A DNA stretch of 64,000 bases from Cryptomeria japonica (taxonomy: Eukaryota; Streptophyta; Pinopsida; Cupressales; Cupressaceae), in contig NC_081406.1 of assembly GCF_030272615.1 (NCBI RefSeq), positions 265,455,192-265,519,191 on the forward strand. The letters are read 5' to 3'. The first letter of the stretch is position 1; each line of letters starts with the position of its first letter. The notes under the pieces were generated by a model. That model worked only from the letters and a program-made list of their open reading frames with translations, was not told where the DNA came from and made no database searches. Shown here in pieces: positions 1-11,560 of this stretch. A program made the position numbers and the translations under genes.

Positions 1-294
1 TTGATGCTTGTGCCTTAATAGAACTAGATGTTTCTTGTATGCATACTTGGTCAAGGACTGCATTATGATACTATAGGGCTACAAAATAAGATTATTTATT
101 GTATTGAGTTGCACATTTGACATGAGTTGCCCTATGACTGCTATGCACATTTATGTATATACACTATTTCTAGTCTGTATATTGATATTAATTTTGAGAA
201 AATATTACAAAACTCAAAGTATTCTCCATAAGACTATAAAAAAGCTCAGATAAATTTCTACAACGTTTTCTTACAATTACTTGCGATCATTTTT
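1..294. other. No gene seen; AT-rich flank downstream of the family A ORF
   Basis: AT-rich sequence with no extended reading frame and no recognisable element end. It lies just 3' of the stop of the minus-strand ORF ending at 295, so it is probably the 3' flank of whatever element carries that ORF. Confidence 0.4.
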
Positions 295-3200
295 TTAGGA
301 GTCCTGGCATCCATTTATAATAGTATGGATGCATACAAGCTTTGGACCCTTCAAAAGAAAGTTTGTTACAAACAACCAGTCGTTTTCATATAAGTCCTTT
401 TTAGCATCTGCGGCTTCCTCTGCTTGTTGTTTTGTTGCAACCTATTGTAACTGCTCCCAAGCATCTTCTTTCTGTCCCATATACTTATCTTTCCACTCCT
501 GATACACATCATCACTAGGCCAAGTAAAACTAGCAATCTTCTATTTCATATCTTCTAGCCGCTTCCAAGTGACTCGCACATGCCCAATCTCTGTTTCTAT
601 GAAACCATAATGAGATTTCACTTTTTCAATTTCCTCAATTGTTTGAACAAATAAGGATGTGTCATCAGTACTAATAATCTGATTGATCCTTAGGGACAAA
701 TTATGGTCCACCTCCTTTAACCAAGTCTTCTCTTCCTTTAGCTGGACATGACCAATGAAACCTCCTGTAAACATTTCAAATTTATGATTTGAATATTCTT
801 TCCTATAAAGTTGGGCTTTTCTTTCTATCCCTGCTCCTTCCACTGAAAGAATATTCATCTCTTTTATAAACTCACATGTGGACCTTAGATTGTCATTCTC
901 TTCTGCATCTACATGGGAAGAACACATGAGCTCTAACTCTTTACCTCTAGGCACCCACTTATTCAGGATTAGTTCCAAAGTGGCTTCTTCTTCTCTCAAT
1001 TTGATCAAAATCTCAAGAATCCTCTTCATATTTATGTATACATTGGAGGTTTTGACTGAGTCAACAAACTTCAAGATGGTGGGTTTCACCTTCTCCTCAT
1101 ATTTGTTTGCATACAATGTCTGAGCTTGTTTCAATTTTTCCAACTCATGTTGGACATTTTCAGGTAACTGGGAACTAGAAGGCATAGGAGAAGGGGGATA
1201 TTCAATGATGGGACTTGTAGGAGGGGGTCTTGCTGGAGAGGAGGCTATCATGAGTGTAGAAGATTCACTGGGATGATATTGACCTACCAGTTGACTCTGG
1301 AGTCTAGCAATTATGTTGTCTCTGTTGGCTATTCCTTCTTTAGCATCATTGTAAGCTTTTAAAATAGTCTCCAACTTCAATTGGAGATTAGCCTTTTCTT
1401 GTGCCTCTTTCTCTACCACCGCAACACTGAATTTTGCAGTCTCTAGGACTGTGCTTGCAGCTTCCACTACCCTTGTGTCTTGGACTCTTTTAACTATTAT
1501 GCCTCCTAAGAGGCTAGAATCTGATGCATCCTTCCTTATTTTGTTTTCATCCTTCTTTAAAGACCACATGACAATAGCAACATTATCTTTGCTGAATGTC
1601 ACTCCTTCCATAGGCTTTGTTTCTTTCCTCACTGCATCAAGCACTAAGGCATCAGCTATATTCCATTCAGGGAGAATCAACACACTAGCCTTTGCTACCA
1701 TTTCTCTTCCTTTCTCAGGGGTGATTGCTTTGAACTCCTCCATCATTTCTTGCTTAACCTCTTCTTCTACTTGAGTTATATTTTTAAGAGGTTGTTCACT
1801 TTTCCTCTATTCACATCTAGTCTTGAATTGATCAATATTTTGCTTCCATAGAAACTGTATAAAAGCTCCCGATGTGACAAAATTACTGTCAGCTAGGAAT
1901 TCTTCACTAGCTTGCTTAACAGTAAGGTCCATTTCTTGGCCCTTTAACTCAACATCAGTCAAATCCATTTCAGCATTAGGTGGCTCTTCGGGCATCCCCT
2001 CTTGGGTCTCCTCATAGGTATAGGCAATCTCACCGAGACTCCCTAACTGCAATAATTGTTTAGCCACAACTTGTTCATCTCCAATGTGGATAGGAGACTG
2101 AGATGGAGAATATTGAGGCTCATCAGTTTCAATTTCCTTTCCCACTCTCTGCTTCTTAGGGGAATCTTGGATGTCAATGACATTTTCAATTTTCCTCTTC
2201 CCTTTTGAAGTGGAATGCTCACCTGTCACTGGCATTATCACAGTGTACTTTGACCTTTTGTGCATTACATAGTCACCATGTGGGATATCTATAGCAAAGG
2301 CAGGCTTAGCCAATACCATCTTAGCCTTATCAGGCTCATTTTGCATTATGGCCTCCCTCTTTTCTTTTAAGGTCTGCATGAGATGTTCAAAATAAAGAAT
2401 CAAGAATTTTATTTTCTCCTCAAATGGATTGAAGCTAGAAAGGGGGTCATAGCCAGTGTCAAATTGATGGATAAAATCAAGGGTTTTCTTATATGCCACC
2501 CACTTCTCCTTCCTTAGTTCTTGCTCATCTTAGCTGAATTCATTTCTAATCAAATCTTTCGGGAAATAAAATTGATGTGGCCTACCTCTGTACACTGCTC
2601 TTTTTCTGAACATGCCATTGAAAAAATCCTCGGGGTCTGCACATCTTGGCACTACAGTAGACAACCCATATGGCTTAAAGAATTCTTCAAAAAATCTCCA
2701 TCCATCCTTAGTGATCACAAAATGGTGAGCCATGGTAATAGTTGGGAAAATAGCCCCTTTACCTCTATTGGTTAGCTCTGCTTCTTGTACTCCCCCAATT
2801 TGTCTTAGGACTTATGCAATCCCTATCTTCAATGGGACCTGATAGGGTAGTAAAAAGGGGGTGCCTCTAAATCCAAACACTCTAAAAACAACAGAAACGA
2901 GGTACAAATATATGTCTCCCCAATTGTGAACAATCTTGATATCCTCTGCAAACTCCTTTGGTCTGAGAAACTCCAAAAGAGCCTTAGGAATTCTAGGGTT
3001 TTCTCTGCATAGAAGAATCCTAATTTTAGATGCAAAGCATCTATCAAACTTTAAATAACTTGCATCTTCTCTATCCCAAGATAGAACAGTACTCCACAAT
3101 TGCACTGGCATCTCCTCTTTATCCTTGACCTTAATCAGGTCCATCTCCTTTCCAAAATAATCAGCCCCTTTGAACAAAAACATATGCATTAACATGGAGT

Positions 3201-4026
3201 ACCATCCAAATGGCATATCCACCTTACCATTTTTTATTCCTACTATCCCTTTATGAATTGCATCAGCAAGGTATGAGGCATAATCAAATGTTATTGCTAG
3301 GGAGGGGTTTAGAATTTGTGCAATCATTAACATATAATGGGTTGGCATATTCTTTTTAGCATCCTCTTCAAAAATCTGGCATAATGCCCAATACATACCC
3401 TTAGCTCTCAGAGTGAATAGGTTGAGAGAGAATGGTTCCATTGTGCTGGGGCCTACAACTTTTAACCCCCCTATCTTTACAAAGAATTCTTTCAATGGGC
3501 CACTTCTAAGATGATCCCTTTGTGTGTTGTAAACCTGGGCTAACGACTCAAAGTCAATAGGTTTTAACAAATTGGAGGACTCACTGAGTTTAAACACTTT
3601 CCTGAATTCATCTTCATTTATCTCAATCAAGACTGATCCCTTTATGTTCCTGATGCATCTTGCCACAGAGTCATAATTCTGTGCAATCAGGGCTAACAGA
3701 TCTACATCCATAAAAACACCTGGGACCACAAACTTTCCTACATCCTGCTCCCATATGCCATTCAAAGGAGCTGGGGAATTCCTCTACCCAAAACCGACTT
3801 TGAAGAGTCCTAAGCCTGACAATCCTATTTCAGGGTCCCTCAACCAATTACCTTTATCATAAAGGCCATCTCCAATTTTTAGACAAGGGTTCTTAGATAC
3901 TAGCTCTTTGGCCTTAGCCCCAGCATTGGTGGACATGGTTAATTGCTCTAAAAAATCATCATAGATATTTTGGTCCTGGTAATTCACTTTCCCTGTAAAT
4001 TCTCTTCTGGGTGCCATTCTGGTCAA
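295..4026 (-). pseudogene. Decayed ~1240-codon ORF of unknown function (family A/B, copy A)
   Basis: A single minus-strand frame runs from an ATG at 4026 to TAA at 295-297, broken only by in-frame stops at 3784 (TAG), 2812 (TAA), 2530 (TAA), 1807 (TAG), 541 (TAG) and 442 (TAG). No frameshift is needed. All six stops could be CAG or CAA changed by one C-to-T step. The predicted product has an N-terminal globular part of about 500 residues, a charged middle with a basic KGKRKIENV stretch, a Pro/Ser-rich linker near 1190-1260 on the DNA, and long Lys/Glu-rich segments likely to form coiled coils. I see no catalytic motif, zinc finger or RT/IN signature. The domain order matches the ORF at 23851-27481. 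It may belong to the loose group of 'putative plant transposon proteins' that accompany plant LTR elements; this is inference. It lies between the window edge and a CACTA-like end at 6607, so it could be cargo of a DNA transposon or an extra ORF of an LTR element. Confidence 0.6.
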
Positions 4027-4299
4027 ACAATTATACCACTAGAAGCTAGCACATACCTCTAATGAAGTAATTCACATAGTAGTATTTGAGATCAAACCAA
4101 GAGTTATCAAGAAAAGCACAAGAAACTTGATTATTTGCCTAAAGAAAATTGCTCTGCAACAATTCGCTCTGCAACAATACTTAACAATCAAGTTGATGCG
4201 GACTGAAAAGGGCAAATTGGCATTTAAGTTTTTAGAAATTAACTCCACATGCTTCGGCTTTCTTTTTAAATTAAATTCGCCAAATCGAATTCAGAACTG

Positions 4300-6110
4300 G
4301 CTCCAACAGGTCATAATTTCTCTAAGTCTTTCCTCTATTTCGCTCTTTCGCTACTTCATAGAACATAAGACTCGTGCTCTTTTCTTTCGCAAAACAACAC
4401 TGGCCATTCGATCTTGAGAACTTACATTGCCCTTATCTCTGTTTAATCTCTTTGCTTAGTGTCGGGCCCTACCTCCTTTTCGCCACTTTGCATAGTTTAA
4501 CAGTCGTGCACTTTTCCTTTGCGAGGCCACGCCAAGCATTAGATCAAACTCAAATCACCCGGCCTTTAACTCCAACTGGGACCGTCAATCCTTTTAACTA
4601 ACCGCGTCTCATCTTGATGGCTAACGGTTTTCGCCATTTCACTGAGGTTAAGCTATAGGCATCTTCGAGTCACGAAACAACGAGAAGCGTTGGATCAATC
4701 TTGAGATGAATGCCTTTTAAGTGGGCCCTTTATCCGGGAATTACTTACCCCACTTGTTATCCGGTTAATAAACACCACATGGCAGTCGGCCATTAGCCCT
4801 GGAAACTCCTTTTGGTTCCACCCTTAATCTGCCACGTGTTCCCTTTTACTATTCCCACATAACTATCGGTTACACCTAGGCGGGCCCTCAACCAGTTTTT
4901 TTAAACCACGTGTCACGTCACTCCTCCGTGTGATTTCCACCTGTCTTTCGCGACTTCGTGAACATTATTCTTCATTTGGCTTGCAACCACGAAACCATGA
5001 GAACCGTTAGATCAAAACAGACCTAATCTGCTTTTAACTTCATACCATGCCTGTCCCTTGGGCCCATCAGCCTTTTCGCTACTTCGCAATGACTAACTTG
5101 CTAGCATCTTATCTTTGCGAATTCACACGATCCGTTAGATCTCAAGAACTTGCTCGTTGTTTACTCTTTTTATGACAACCTTGCTCGGACCCACTACATA
5201 CTGCCAACTGAGTGCCTTGTCACCGCCATGTCATCGCCAACTGGGGTTACCACATTTACTACCTCTCTTAGTGGGACCCTCCACCTTTTCTCTATTTCAT
5301 TGAAGGTATAGCTCGTGCATCTCCCAGCCATGAAACAACGAGAAGTCATTGATCTTTTTCCAATCTCTACAAAAAGCGGCAGCTGTTATGCCACGTCACT
5401 CCTCCGTGTGATTTCCACCTGTCTTTCATGACTTCGTGAACATTATTCTTCGTTTGGCTTGTAGCCACGAAACCACAATAACTGTTAGATCAAAATAGAC
5501 CTGATCTGCTTTTAACTTCATGCCATGCCTGTCCCTTGGGCCCATCGGCCTTTTCGCTACTTTGCAATGACTAACTTGCTAGCATCTTATCTTCACGAAT
5601 TCACGCGATCCATTAGATCTCAAGAACATTCTCATTGTTTACTCTTTTTATGACAACCTTGCCTGGACCCACTGCATATTGCCAACTGAGTGCCTTGTCA
5701 CTGCCATGTCATCGCCAATTGGGGTTATCACATTTACTACCACTCTTAGCGGGACCGTCCACCTTTTCACTATTTCACTGAAGGTATAGCTCGTGCATCT
5801 CCCGGCCATGAAACAACTGGAAGCCATTGATCTTTTTCCAACCTGATCATTCTTTAACAAAAGAAGACCGCTTATCTCTGGGACCCACCAAACCCTTTCA
5901 CCACTTTGAGAAGGTTAAAACACGTTCAGCTTGATCTCACGAAACCACGCTGTCTGTCCGATCAGATGAAACTTGATCGGTGTTTAGCTTTGGTCCAAAC
6001 CTATATGCCGGGTCCACCTTTGCCTTTCGCTACTTCGCGGAAACTAAGTTTCGAGCACTTTTTGGTCATGAATCAATGCGGGCCGTCAGATCAACATAAA
6101 ATCGCATGAT
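4300..6110. repeat. Array of imperfect ~120-150 bp modules upstream of copy A
   Basis: Modules recur with a core like TTTTCGCTACTTCGC followed by CACGAAACCACGA and then a GTTAGATCA-like box. Cores are visible near 4340, 4480, 4634, 4953, 5078, 5298, 5430, 5557, 5778, 5897 and 6031. Within it is a clear higher-order tandem duplication of about 460 bp: 4910-5370 and 5390-5850 are alike apart from scattered, mostly transitional, differences. The array sits 5' of the minus-strand ORF starting at 4026, so it may be its promoter region or the subterminal region of the carrier transposon. Small ORFs inside it look accidental. Confidence 0.7.
4913..5850. repeat. Direct tandem duplication, two ~460-bp copies
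   Basis: Both copies start at ACGTCACTCCTCCGTGTG (4913 and 5393) and end after CATTGATCTTTTTCCAA. Differences are mostly C/T and G/A, which suggests an old duplication in methylated DNA. Confidence 0.85.
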
Positions 6111-6319
6111 ACTTATAAGGCCCGACAGACATTAGAAAAAGCAGATTAAAAGCGAACAAGAATAAAATATTTAAAGGGACCGCCTAGGTAAATGACAAGG
6201 GGAGAACACTTTTATGATAAATGGACCCATCGCTTAAGTGAATAAAGTAACGCCAAATTAGAAACCAAAAGGGCTTTTCTCAGGTATTGAAGCGACTTAA
6301 AACCTAAACCTTGAACCCC

Positions 6320-6607
6320 TTAGGATTTAAAACAAATTGAAAGAACTTCCTTCCTTCGATGGCTCTTTTATATTTATTTATTTTATAAAAATGATCATCG
6401 TCGGAATTACGACGAATACCAAGCTTTCGACTGACGACTTCTTTGACTGTCGGCAGAGTCCATTAGATTGTCGAATTTTCGACGGGCATGGCATCGTCGA
6501 CCAATCCAACGCCGAGTTTTTGATGGTGGATTTTGTCGACACTCCAACGAAAATTCATCGAAAATCCGACAAACGGCCGTCGAAAATCAGCTCTGAATGT
6601 ACTAGTG
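6320..6607 (-). mobile_element. CACTA-like (EnSpm) DNA transposon terminus
   Basis: Read on the minus strand, the sequence starts CACTAGTACATTCAGAGC at 6607 directly after a TAA of the T3 protease frame. It is followed within 250 bp by many CGACGG, CGTCGAAA, GTCGG and ACGACGAAT boxes, some in inverted pairs (for example TCGAATTTTCGA). A CACTA start, dense GTCGG-type subterminal repeats and a 3-bp TSD (TTA on the plus strand) fit the CACTA superfamily. The opposite end was not found in the window, so the element may extend past position 1 or have lost its end. No transposase (TNPD/TNPA) was recognised; the only ORF behind it is copy A. Confidence 0.5.
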
Positions 6608-7700
6608 TTAAGACCAAATCCTTCATCTATTAATAATACTCTTTTTACCCAATGTTTATAGACTAAGACCTCGATCTGTAGTGGGGTGTTATGCAGATAA
6701 CTCAAAGAGACATAATCGTGTTCAAAAAAAGATATGTTGTGTGGCACCGTCATATGGGCCACCATGGCTTGGAATCGATCAATATCCAGATCATTTGGAA
6801 TGGTTGTTTTGACAAGAGATTTATCCAAGATATCCTTTTGTTTTGCTGAATGTTTGAGCAACTCAAGTATAGATATCTGAGTGGGTGTTCTTCGTAGTTG
6901 GTCGACCAAGTTATATTGAATTTTGGGGAGAATTGTTGCTGTTGATGCGTTCCCCTTCAAGACATATCTCCGAGCTTTTGTTGTCACATTTATTGACGCA
7001 TGTTCTTGTTTGTCTTTGATTTTTGATGACATTCACTTGATTGTCATATGTAGATATGTGATTGATGATGTTTTCATATATGTGATTGATACGAGCTCCT
7101 TTAGTGTTGTTTGACATTGATGCTCCTTCCTTGTCATAATTAGGAAGAGGATTTTTGAAAGCTTCATGGTCACCATTGGTTTTATGACCATCAACCGTTA
7201 AGTCTCCCTTGTCTATCATATCTTGAACGAGGTTCTTCAACCTCATGCAATCATTTATTCTATGCCCCTTGTTTTGATGATAATCACAATAATTCGAGTC
7301 ATTCCACCATGGTGGTTTGACTTGGGGTTCAAAGTTGCTTGTGGCTAGCAATGTGATGATCTTATTTGCCAATAGCTCTTGAAGTGCTGATTCCAAGGTT
7401 TCCCTAATTGTGTGTATATTCATTGATACAAGAAAGTATTAGCGTTGCCTCTTTAGTTTGTGTTGTTCCCTAGGTTGTTGTTGTTATTGCCTTGGTGATT
7501 GTTGTTGTTGTTGTTTGACGTTGAAGCTCCTTGGTTGGTATTTCATTGATAAGTGTTAGTGCCTTGATTAACACTTATTTGATCATTATTGGATGGTGGG
7601 TTGCCTGATAAAGTCAACACTGGTTGTTTAGACTTTATATTGTTGGCATCGACTACTCGATCATTAACAACGTTCTTGTTTCTTGTCCAAAATCTGGACT
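6607..7700 (-). pseudogene. gag: T3: gag C-terminus and start of protease of a Tat-type Ty3/gypsy element
   Basis: The minus strand encodes the Asn-rich end of gag, then a zinc knuckle of the form C-x2-H-x4-H-x4-C (CDYHQNKGHRINDC), a spacer, and the start of a retropepsin (VLLIDEG). The same order occurs in T2 (46.5-45.8 kb) and T1 (62.7-63.4 kb). One frameshift lies near 6950-7030. The upstream half of gag is missing: the fragment begins at 7700 against the T0 LTR, and runs of GTT (Asn codons on the coding strand) fill 7460-7520. The frame is cut right after the protease active site by the CACTA-like end at 6607. T3 keeps an Arg codon where T1 and T2 have a TGA just before the protease active site. 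Confidence 0.8.
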
Positions 7701-7930
7701 TGTTTAGCTAAATGAAACTAGATAATTTAATGATGGAAGATATTGATATGAAGCTAAAACTAATATGAAAATGATACTAAAATGAAGCTAACATGATATA
7801 TCTAAGATTATAATGCTATAAAAATAATCTAAAATGCTATTCTATCAAAGAGAGATAATGTGCTTATTGTTATGAGACTATAATGTAGATGCATAAAAAC
7901 TTGACTATGGAGAATAAAGAATGAGAGCTC

Positions 7931-7938
7931 TATTTATA
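7931..7938 (-). promoter_or_regulatory. TATA box of the T0 LTR
   Basis: TATAAATA on the minus strand, in the same context as the boxes of T1 (19387-19394) and T2 (36731-36737 and 51037-51043). The conservation in three diverged LTRs supports it as the RNA polymerase II promoter. Confidence 0.6.
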
Positions 7939-8241
7939 AGGAAAATAGGGAAATGGAGGGTTGAGATTGAATAATCTCAACAAGGGGTAAGATTGAAAGT
8001 TATCAATCCATGTGAGGGATTCAGTCCAATCTCAAGTTGACAAATGTCACCTTGAGAGGGCTTGAGAGGAGATGTAAGAGGCATTAAATGCATGAGGAGA
8101 CATGAAGGTTACATTAGGAGGTAAGGTTATGGTTAGGTTAGTGGATAACCAATGAATAAAGCTTTTACCCAAGGGGTAAACTCTCATACAAGGGTTAATA
8201 GGATAACTAGGGTCAAAGCCATAAGTGCTTGGTGAGAACCT

Positions 8242-9187
8242 TGTTGGAAATTGACACTCAATCGGTTGGTTTCAATATGTTGTCATTGATGGCAACATGG
8301 AAACATGTTCCAACTTCATATTTTGGGTTAGTCGTGTACCGACAAGCACTTCACAGACACTTCATCGACACCGACAGGTTGGATAGGTTTCTTTGATTAC
8401 CGACAATGCAGGCCGATATGGTTTATAATCAGGTTATCGGTATTGGAGGCCGACATATTTTGGATCCAACATCGGAAATTGTTTTTGATATTCATGTATT
8501 TATGATATCTAGCTGACATGTATATTCATATTGTAATTAGCTTTGTAAGCCGACATAAGGCGTAATGAATTGTAAAGGGTATATAGGTTAGTTGATTAGA
8601 TCATTTTGACATATCATATGAGAGTGCGTAAGGTTATGGAATGTAAAGGAGATGCGAAACATGAGAGAGATCATATATGTGAGGATATTTATGTAAGGGT
8701 TATTCTGGTAAGGGTTTAGGGTTTTAGACCAAAACAAACATAGCTTAACCGAAATTGTATTCAGGCATAGAAGATGCTATATTTGCAGTTCAATCATTTC
8801 TTTGGATTGTAGTCTGGATTTGTATGTAGTCAGTGAGGCTCCTTTTGTGTTTGAGCAATGTGCTCTAGGCTGTAAGTCTTCCTGCAAGTGCAGACCCATA
8901 TATGTAATATCTCTTCATATGGCCAGTGGATTGATATTGTGAGTCACAAATCCCACTGTGGTTTTCCCTCTTTGAGGTTTTCCATGTATAATTCTATGTG
9001 TTATGATATTCATTTATGTGATTGGCTTATTGGTTGCTTTACTTCTTTCAATTCTATATGTACTGATATACTAGTGGTGTATGCATGTTTTAATAAGGTT
9101 AAAATTGATCATTCCGGTAGAACACTGAATCACCCCCCCCCCCCAACCCCCTCTCCTCTCCTCTCTTAGTGTTCTTGGATTCCAACA
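8242..9187 (+). mobile_element. Ty1/copia solo LTR nested in the T0 LTR
   Basis: Starts TGTTGGAAATTG and ends GGATTCCAACA, with near-matching 5-bp flanks AACCT (8237-8241) and ACCCT (9188-9192). It contains CCCACTGTGGTTTTCCCTC near 8951, followed by a TTTTCCATGTA block, and a poly-C tract before the end (GAATCACCCCC...). These are typical of one class of plant copia LTRs. No internal region or second LTR is adjacent, so it is a solo LTR left by unequal recombination. The LTR at 55819-56861 shows the same block order. Confidence 0.75.
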
Positions 9188-9856
9188 ACCCTTGGGTTAG
9201 ATGAGGGTTAAGTTAGAGAGAAAGTCTCTAACCATGAGGGGAAAGTTGAGTTAACCATTAATGGTTTGGAAGACTTTAAAGGTTAACTTGTTGAGGACAT
9301 AAAGCCTTTAATGCATTTCAAAGACTTTGAGACACTTTTGAGAAGTGACTTCTCTTAAGGAATGTGCAAATGTTTAAGAGATGGATTATGTTAATTAAGA
9401 TAGGATTAGAAGAATCTAAAAGGCTCTAGAAGAGGTTTAGGAGGCAAGTGGAAGATGTAGGATTTTGCAAGTGGGTGGAGGGAAAGAATTGAATTAAAAT
9501 AAAATTAATTTATTTTAATTTTGGTTGCAACTTGCATTTGTAGGATTTAAATAAATATTGATTTATTTAAATGTGATTTTTAATTTTGCAAGTGGGTGGT
9601 TTTAATTAAATGTAAATTTAATTAAAAATGGCTAAAAGGGGGATTTTAATTAAATGTAAATTTAATTAAAAATGACTTAGAAGGGGGATTTTAATTGAAT
9701 GAAGGGGAATATTAATCAAATCTTTAATTTGATTAATAGGCAAAATAGAAGAAAAAGGGATATTAATTAAATCTTAATTTAATTAATTGGAAGAATTAAG
9801 GATAATTAAATGAATAAAATTCACTTAATTCATTGTGCAACTTTTAGGTGTCTACA

Positions 9857-10620
9857 TTTTGCCCCTTTTTGAGTTAACCGGTGACCACATGTTGATTCAA
9901 AGAAAAATGCTCAATTTGTCGTCAAAATTTTGCGATATGATGTTGTCGCCAAAATTGTCGATATGATTCCCTGGATATGAAAAATTGATTTCGATATGAA
10001 GCGCTAATGTGATTTTGTCGATATGAAGCTGATATGAGACTGATGATAATGATGATATGCCCCCTCGTGCGATAAATTAATTTAGGTGCTTCCTACTACA
10101 TAACTCTTACAAGGCATTTGTCTATACTTATAGAGCATGTGATGATGGAATGTGTTCTTTGGGGGTAATAGTACTCACAAGATGTGAGATAAGGAGATGT
10201 TGAATTGGTAGTTAGTGAGGTGAGAGTGAAAACTCACCGATTTATTGCCTACCCTGTGTTTACTAAACAAATAATTTTTATTTTTCAAATGATGATTCTA
10301 GAGTGTATGTAACTTTTGAGAGGAGTGGTTACAAGTTGAATATAACAAACTTGGTGTTGGGTAAGAGCATAGGGTGTGAAACCTTGTTTAAGTTAGAGGC
10401 ATCAATATTTTGTAACTCAATAAATGCGACTAAATAGTTAGACTCTTGGAAATTGTAGCAACATAGACTACCCATATTAGTAAAAAGGGTTTCATAGCTT
10501 TTTTTGATAAAAATATGGTTGATGGTTTATTTGGATTAAAATGATTTTTTTTTTTGAAAATTGCATGTTTGGTAAACAACATAGAGTATTAATGCTATTA
10601 GATCTCCACAATCCATGTTA
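9857..10620 (-). other. T0 polypurine tract and 3' untranslated region
   Basis: The minus strand reads AAAAAGGGGCAAAA (9870-9857) directly before the LTR, the expected primer for plus-strand DNA synthesis. The following ~700 bp resembles the T2 region starting at 38215 (blocks such as GATTCAAAGAAA and GCCCCCTCG), so it is the 3' UTR of T0. The rest of T0 is displaced by the PLE insertion and later events. No coding sequence was seen. Confidence 0.6.
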
Positions 10621-10654
10621 TAATTATTTTATAGCTTTTGGATTAGATTGCATG

Positions 10655-10712
10655 CCAAATTTTTTAACATCAATGTTTCGAATCACACTCCATGATTCAT
10701 CATCAGGATGAG
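10655..10712 (-). ncRNA. Hammerhead ribozyme-like motif at the 3' end of the PLE
   Basis: On the minus strand: core box CTGATGA (10706-10700), one extra T, stem II GAATCA (10698-10693) pairing with TGATTC (10685-10680), box GAAAC (10679-10675), then stem III ACA/TGT closed by loop TTGA, and a GTT with predicted cleavage after the T at 10666. Strands and loops follow the short-stem-III type I hammerheads known from PLE terminal repeats. Stem I pairing is weak by eye (C against A next to the core), so activity cannot be claimed. Confidence 0.7.
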
Positions 10713-11124
10713 AAAGAGTTGAAAGGAGATGAAAAATGGCAAGTTGTAGATCTAGACAATATAAAGAGATGAGAGATGGAAGAGACAAGAAGGCAACACA
10801 TAAATCAAGGACAAGAATAAAAAACTACTAGGCCAACAACTAAAAAGAGAAGAAACACAAATGAGAATAAATAAGCACAAAAATAATGAATAAAGGTACA
10901 AAAAAGATAGACAAAAAATATAAATATAAAAAAGAACAAAGACTAAAAAGAAAACCAAAAGAGAAGACCAACAATTAAAAACAAATAAACTAAAAATAAG
11001 CCAAAACTACCTATACCCCAAGAACTAGAAAAACCCAAAAATTGAGAAAAAATGAACATAAAAAAAGATGAAAGGAGAGAGAGAATAGAAAACAAAAAGA
11101 GACCGAATAAATACAAGTGAAAAG

Positions 11125-11255
11125 TATATGTGTGTGTGTGTGTACATAATATATATGCACACACACACATATACAAATTTGCATGTGTATACATATTTGT
11201 GCATATATATACATGCGATATGTATGTATGTACATGATATATATATGCACACACA

Positions 11256-11338
<83 letters not shown>

Positions 11339-11345
11339 GAGGTGT
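11125..11345. repeat. Compound dinucleotide microsatellite in the PLE 3' region
   Basis: Mixed (TG)n, (TA)n/(CATA)n and (GA)n runs, including a long (GT)n-(GA)n block at 11258-11340. Open frames across it are low-complexity artefacts. The inverted copy has a homologous, expanded tract at 15195-15715. Confidence 0.95.
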
Positions 11346-11560
11346 GTGCGCGCATAACAAAGGAAAAAAAACAAAAAAACAAAAAAATAAATAAATAGAA
11401 AATACAAGCAACAAACAAAAACTAAACCACGAAGACCAAGAGAAGAAGGAAAGACAGAAAACAAAAAGAACCCACCTTAAACAGATCCAAGAGGAATCGA
11501 CGAAAGGAGAGGGAGAAAAGAAAGGAAACCAAGGGGGGGAGGGAAGAGAAGACGAAGAAG

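Larger units (their letters stand above)
7701..9856 (-). repeat. T0: 3' LTR of a minus-strand Tat-type element
   Basis: On the minus strand the LTR starts TGTAGACACC at 9856, like the T1 LTR (18530) and T2 LTRs. It shares their order of blocks: AT-rich palindromes of TTTAATTAAAT type, runs of ...AAGACTTTGAG..., a TATAAATA box and a short R/U5. It probably ends at 7701 (TG on the plus strand), where T3 gag begins; this end is less certain. A polypurine tract abuts it at 9857, so it is the 3' LTR. A 946-bp copia solo LTR is inserted at 8242-9187, leaving a native LTR of about 1.2 kb. Confidence 0.7.

Noticed and set aside
4913-5850. LTR pair
   Set aside because: The two copies are adjacent with no internal region, TG/CA ends or TSD, so this is a tandem duplication.
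11011-11464. Several overlapping ORFs of 70-170 codons on both strands
   Set aside because: They run through TG/GA/TA microsatellite and encode only low-complexity Ser-Leu, Thr-His or Arg-Glu runs.
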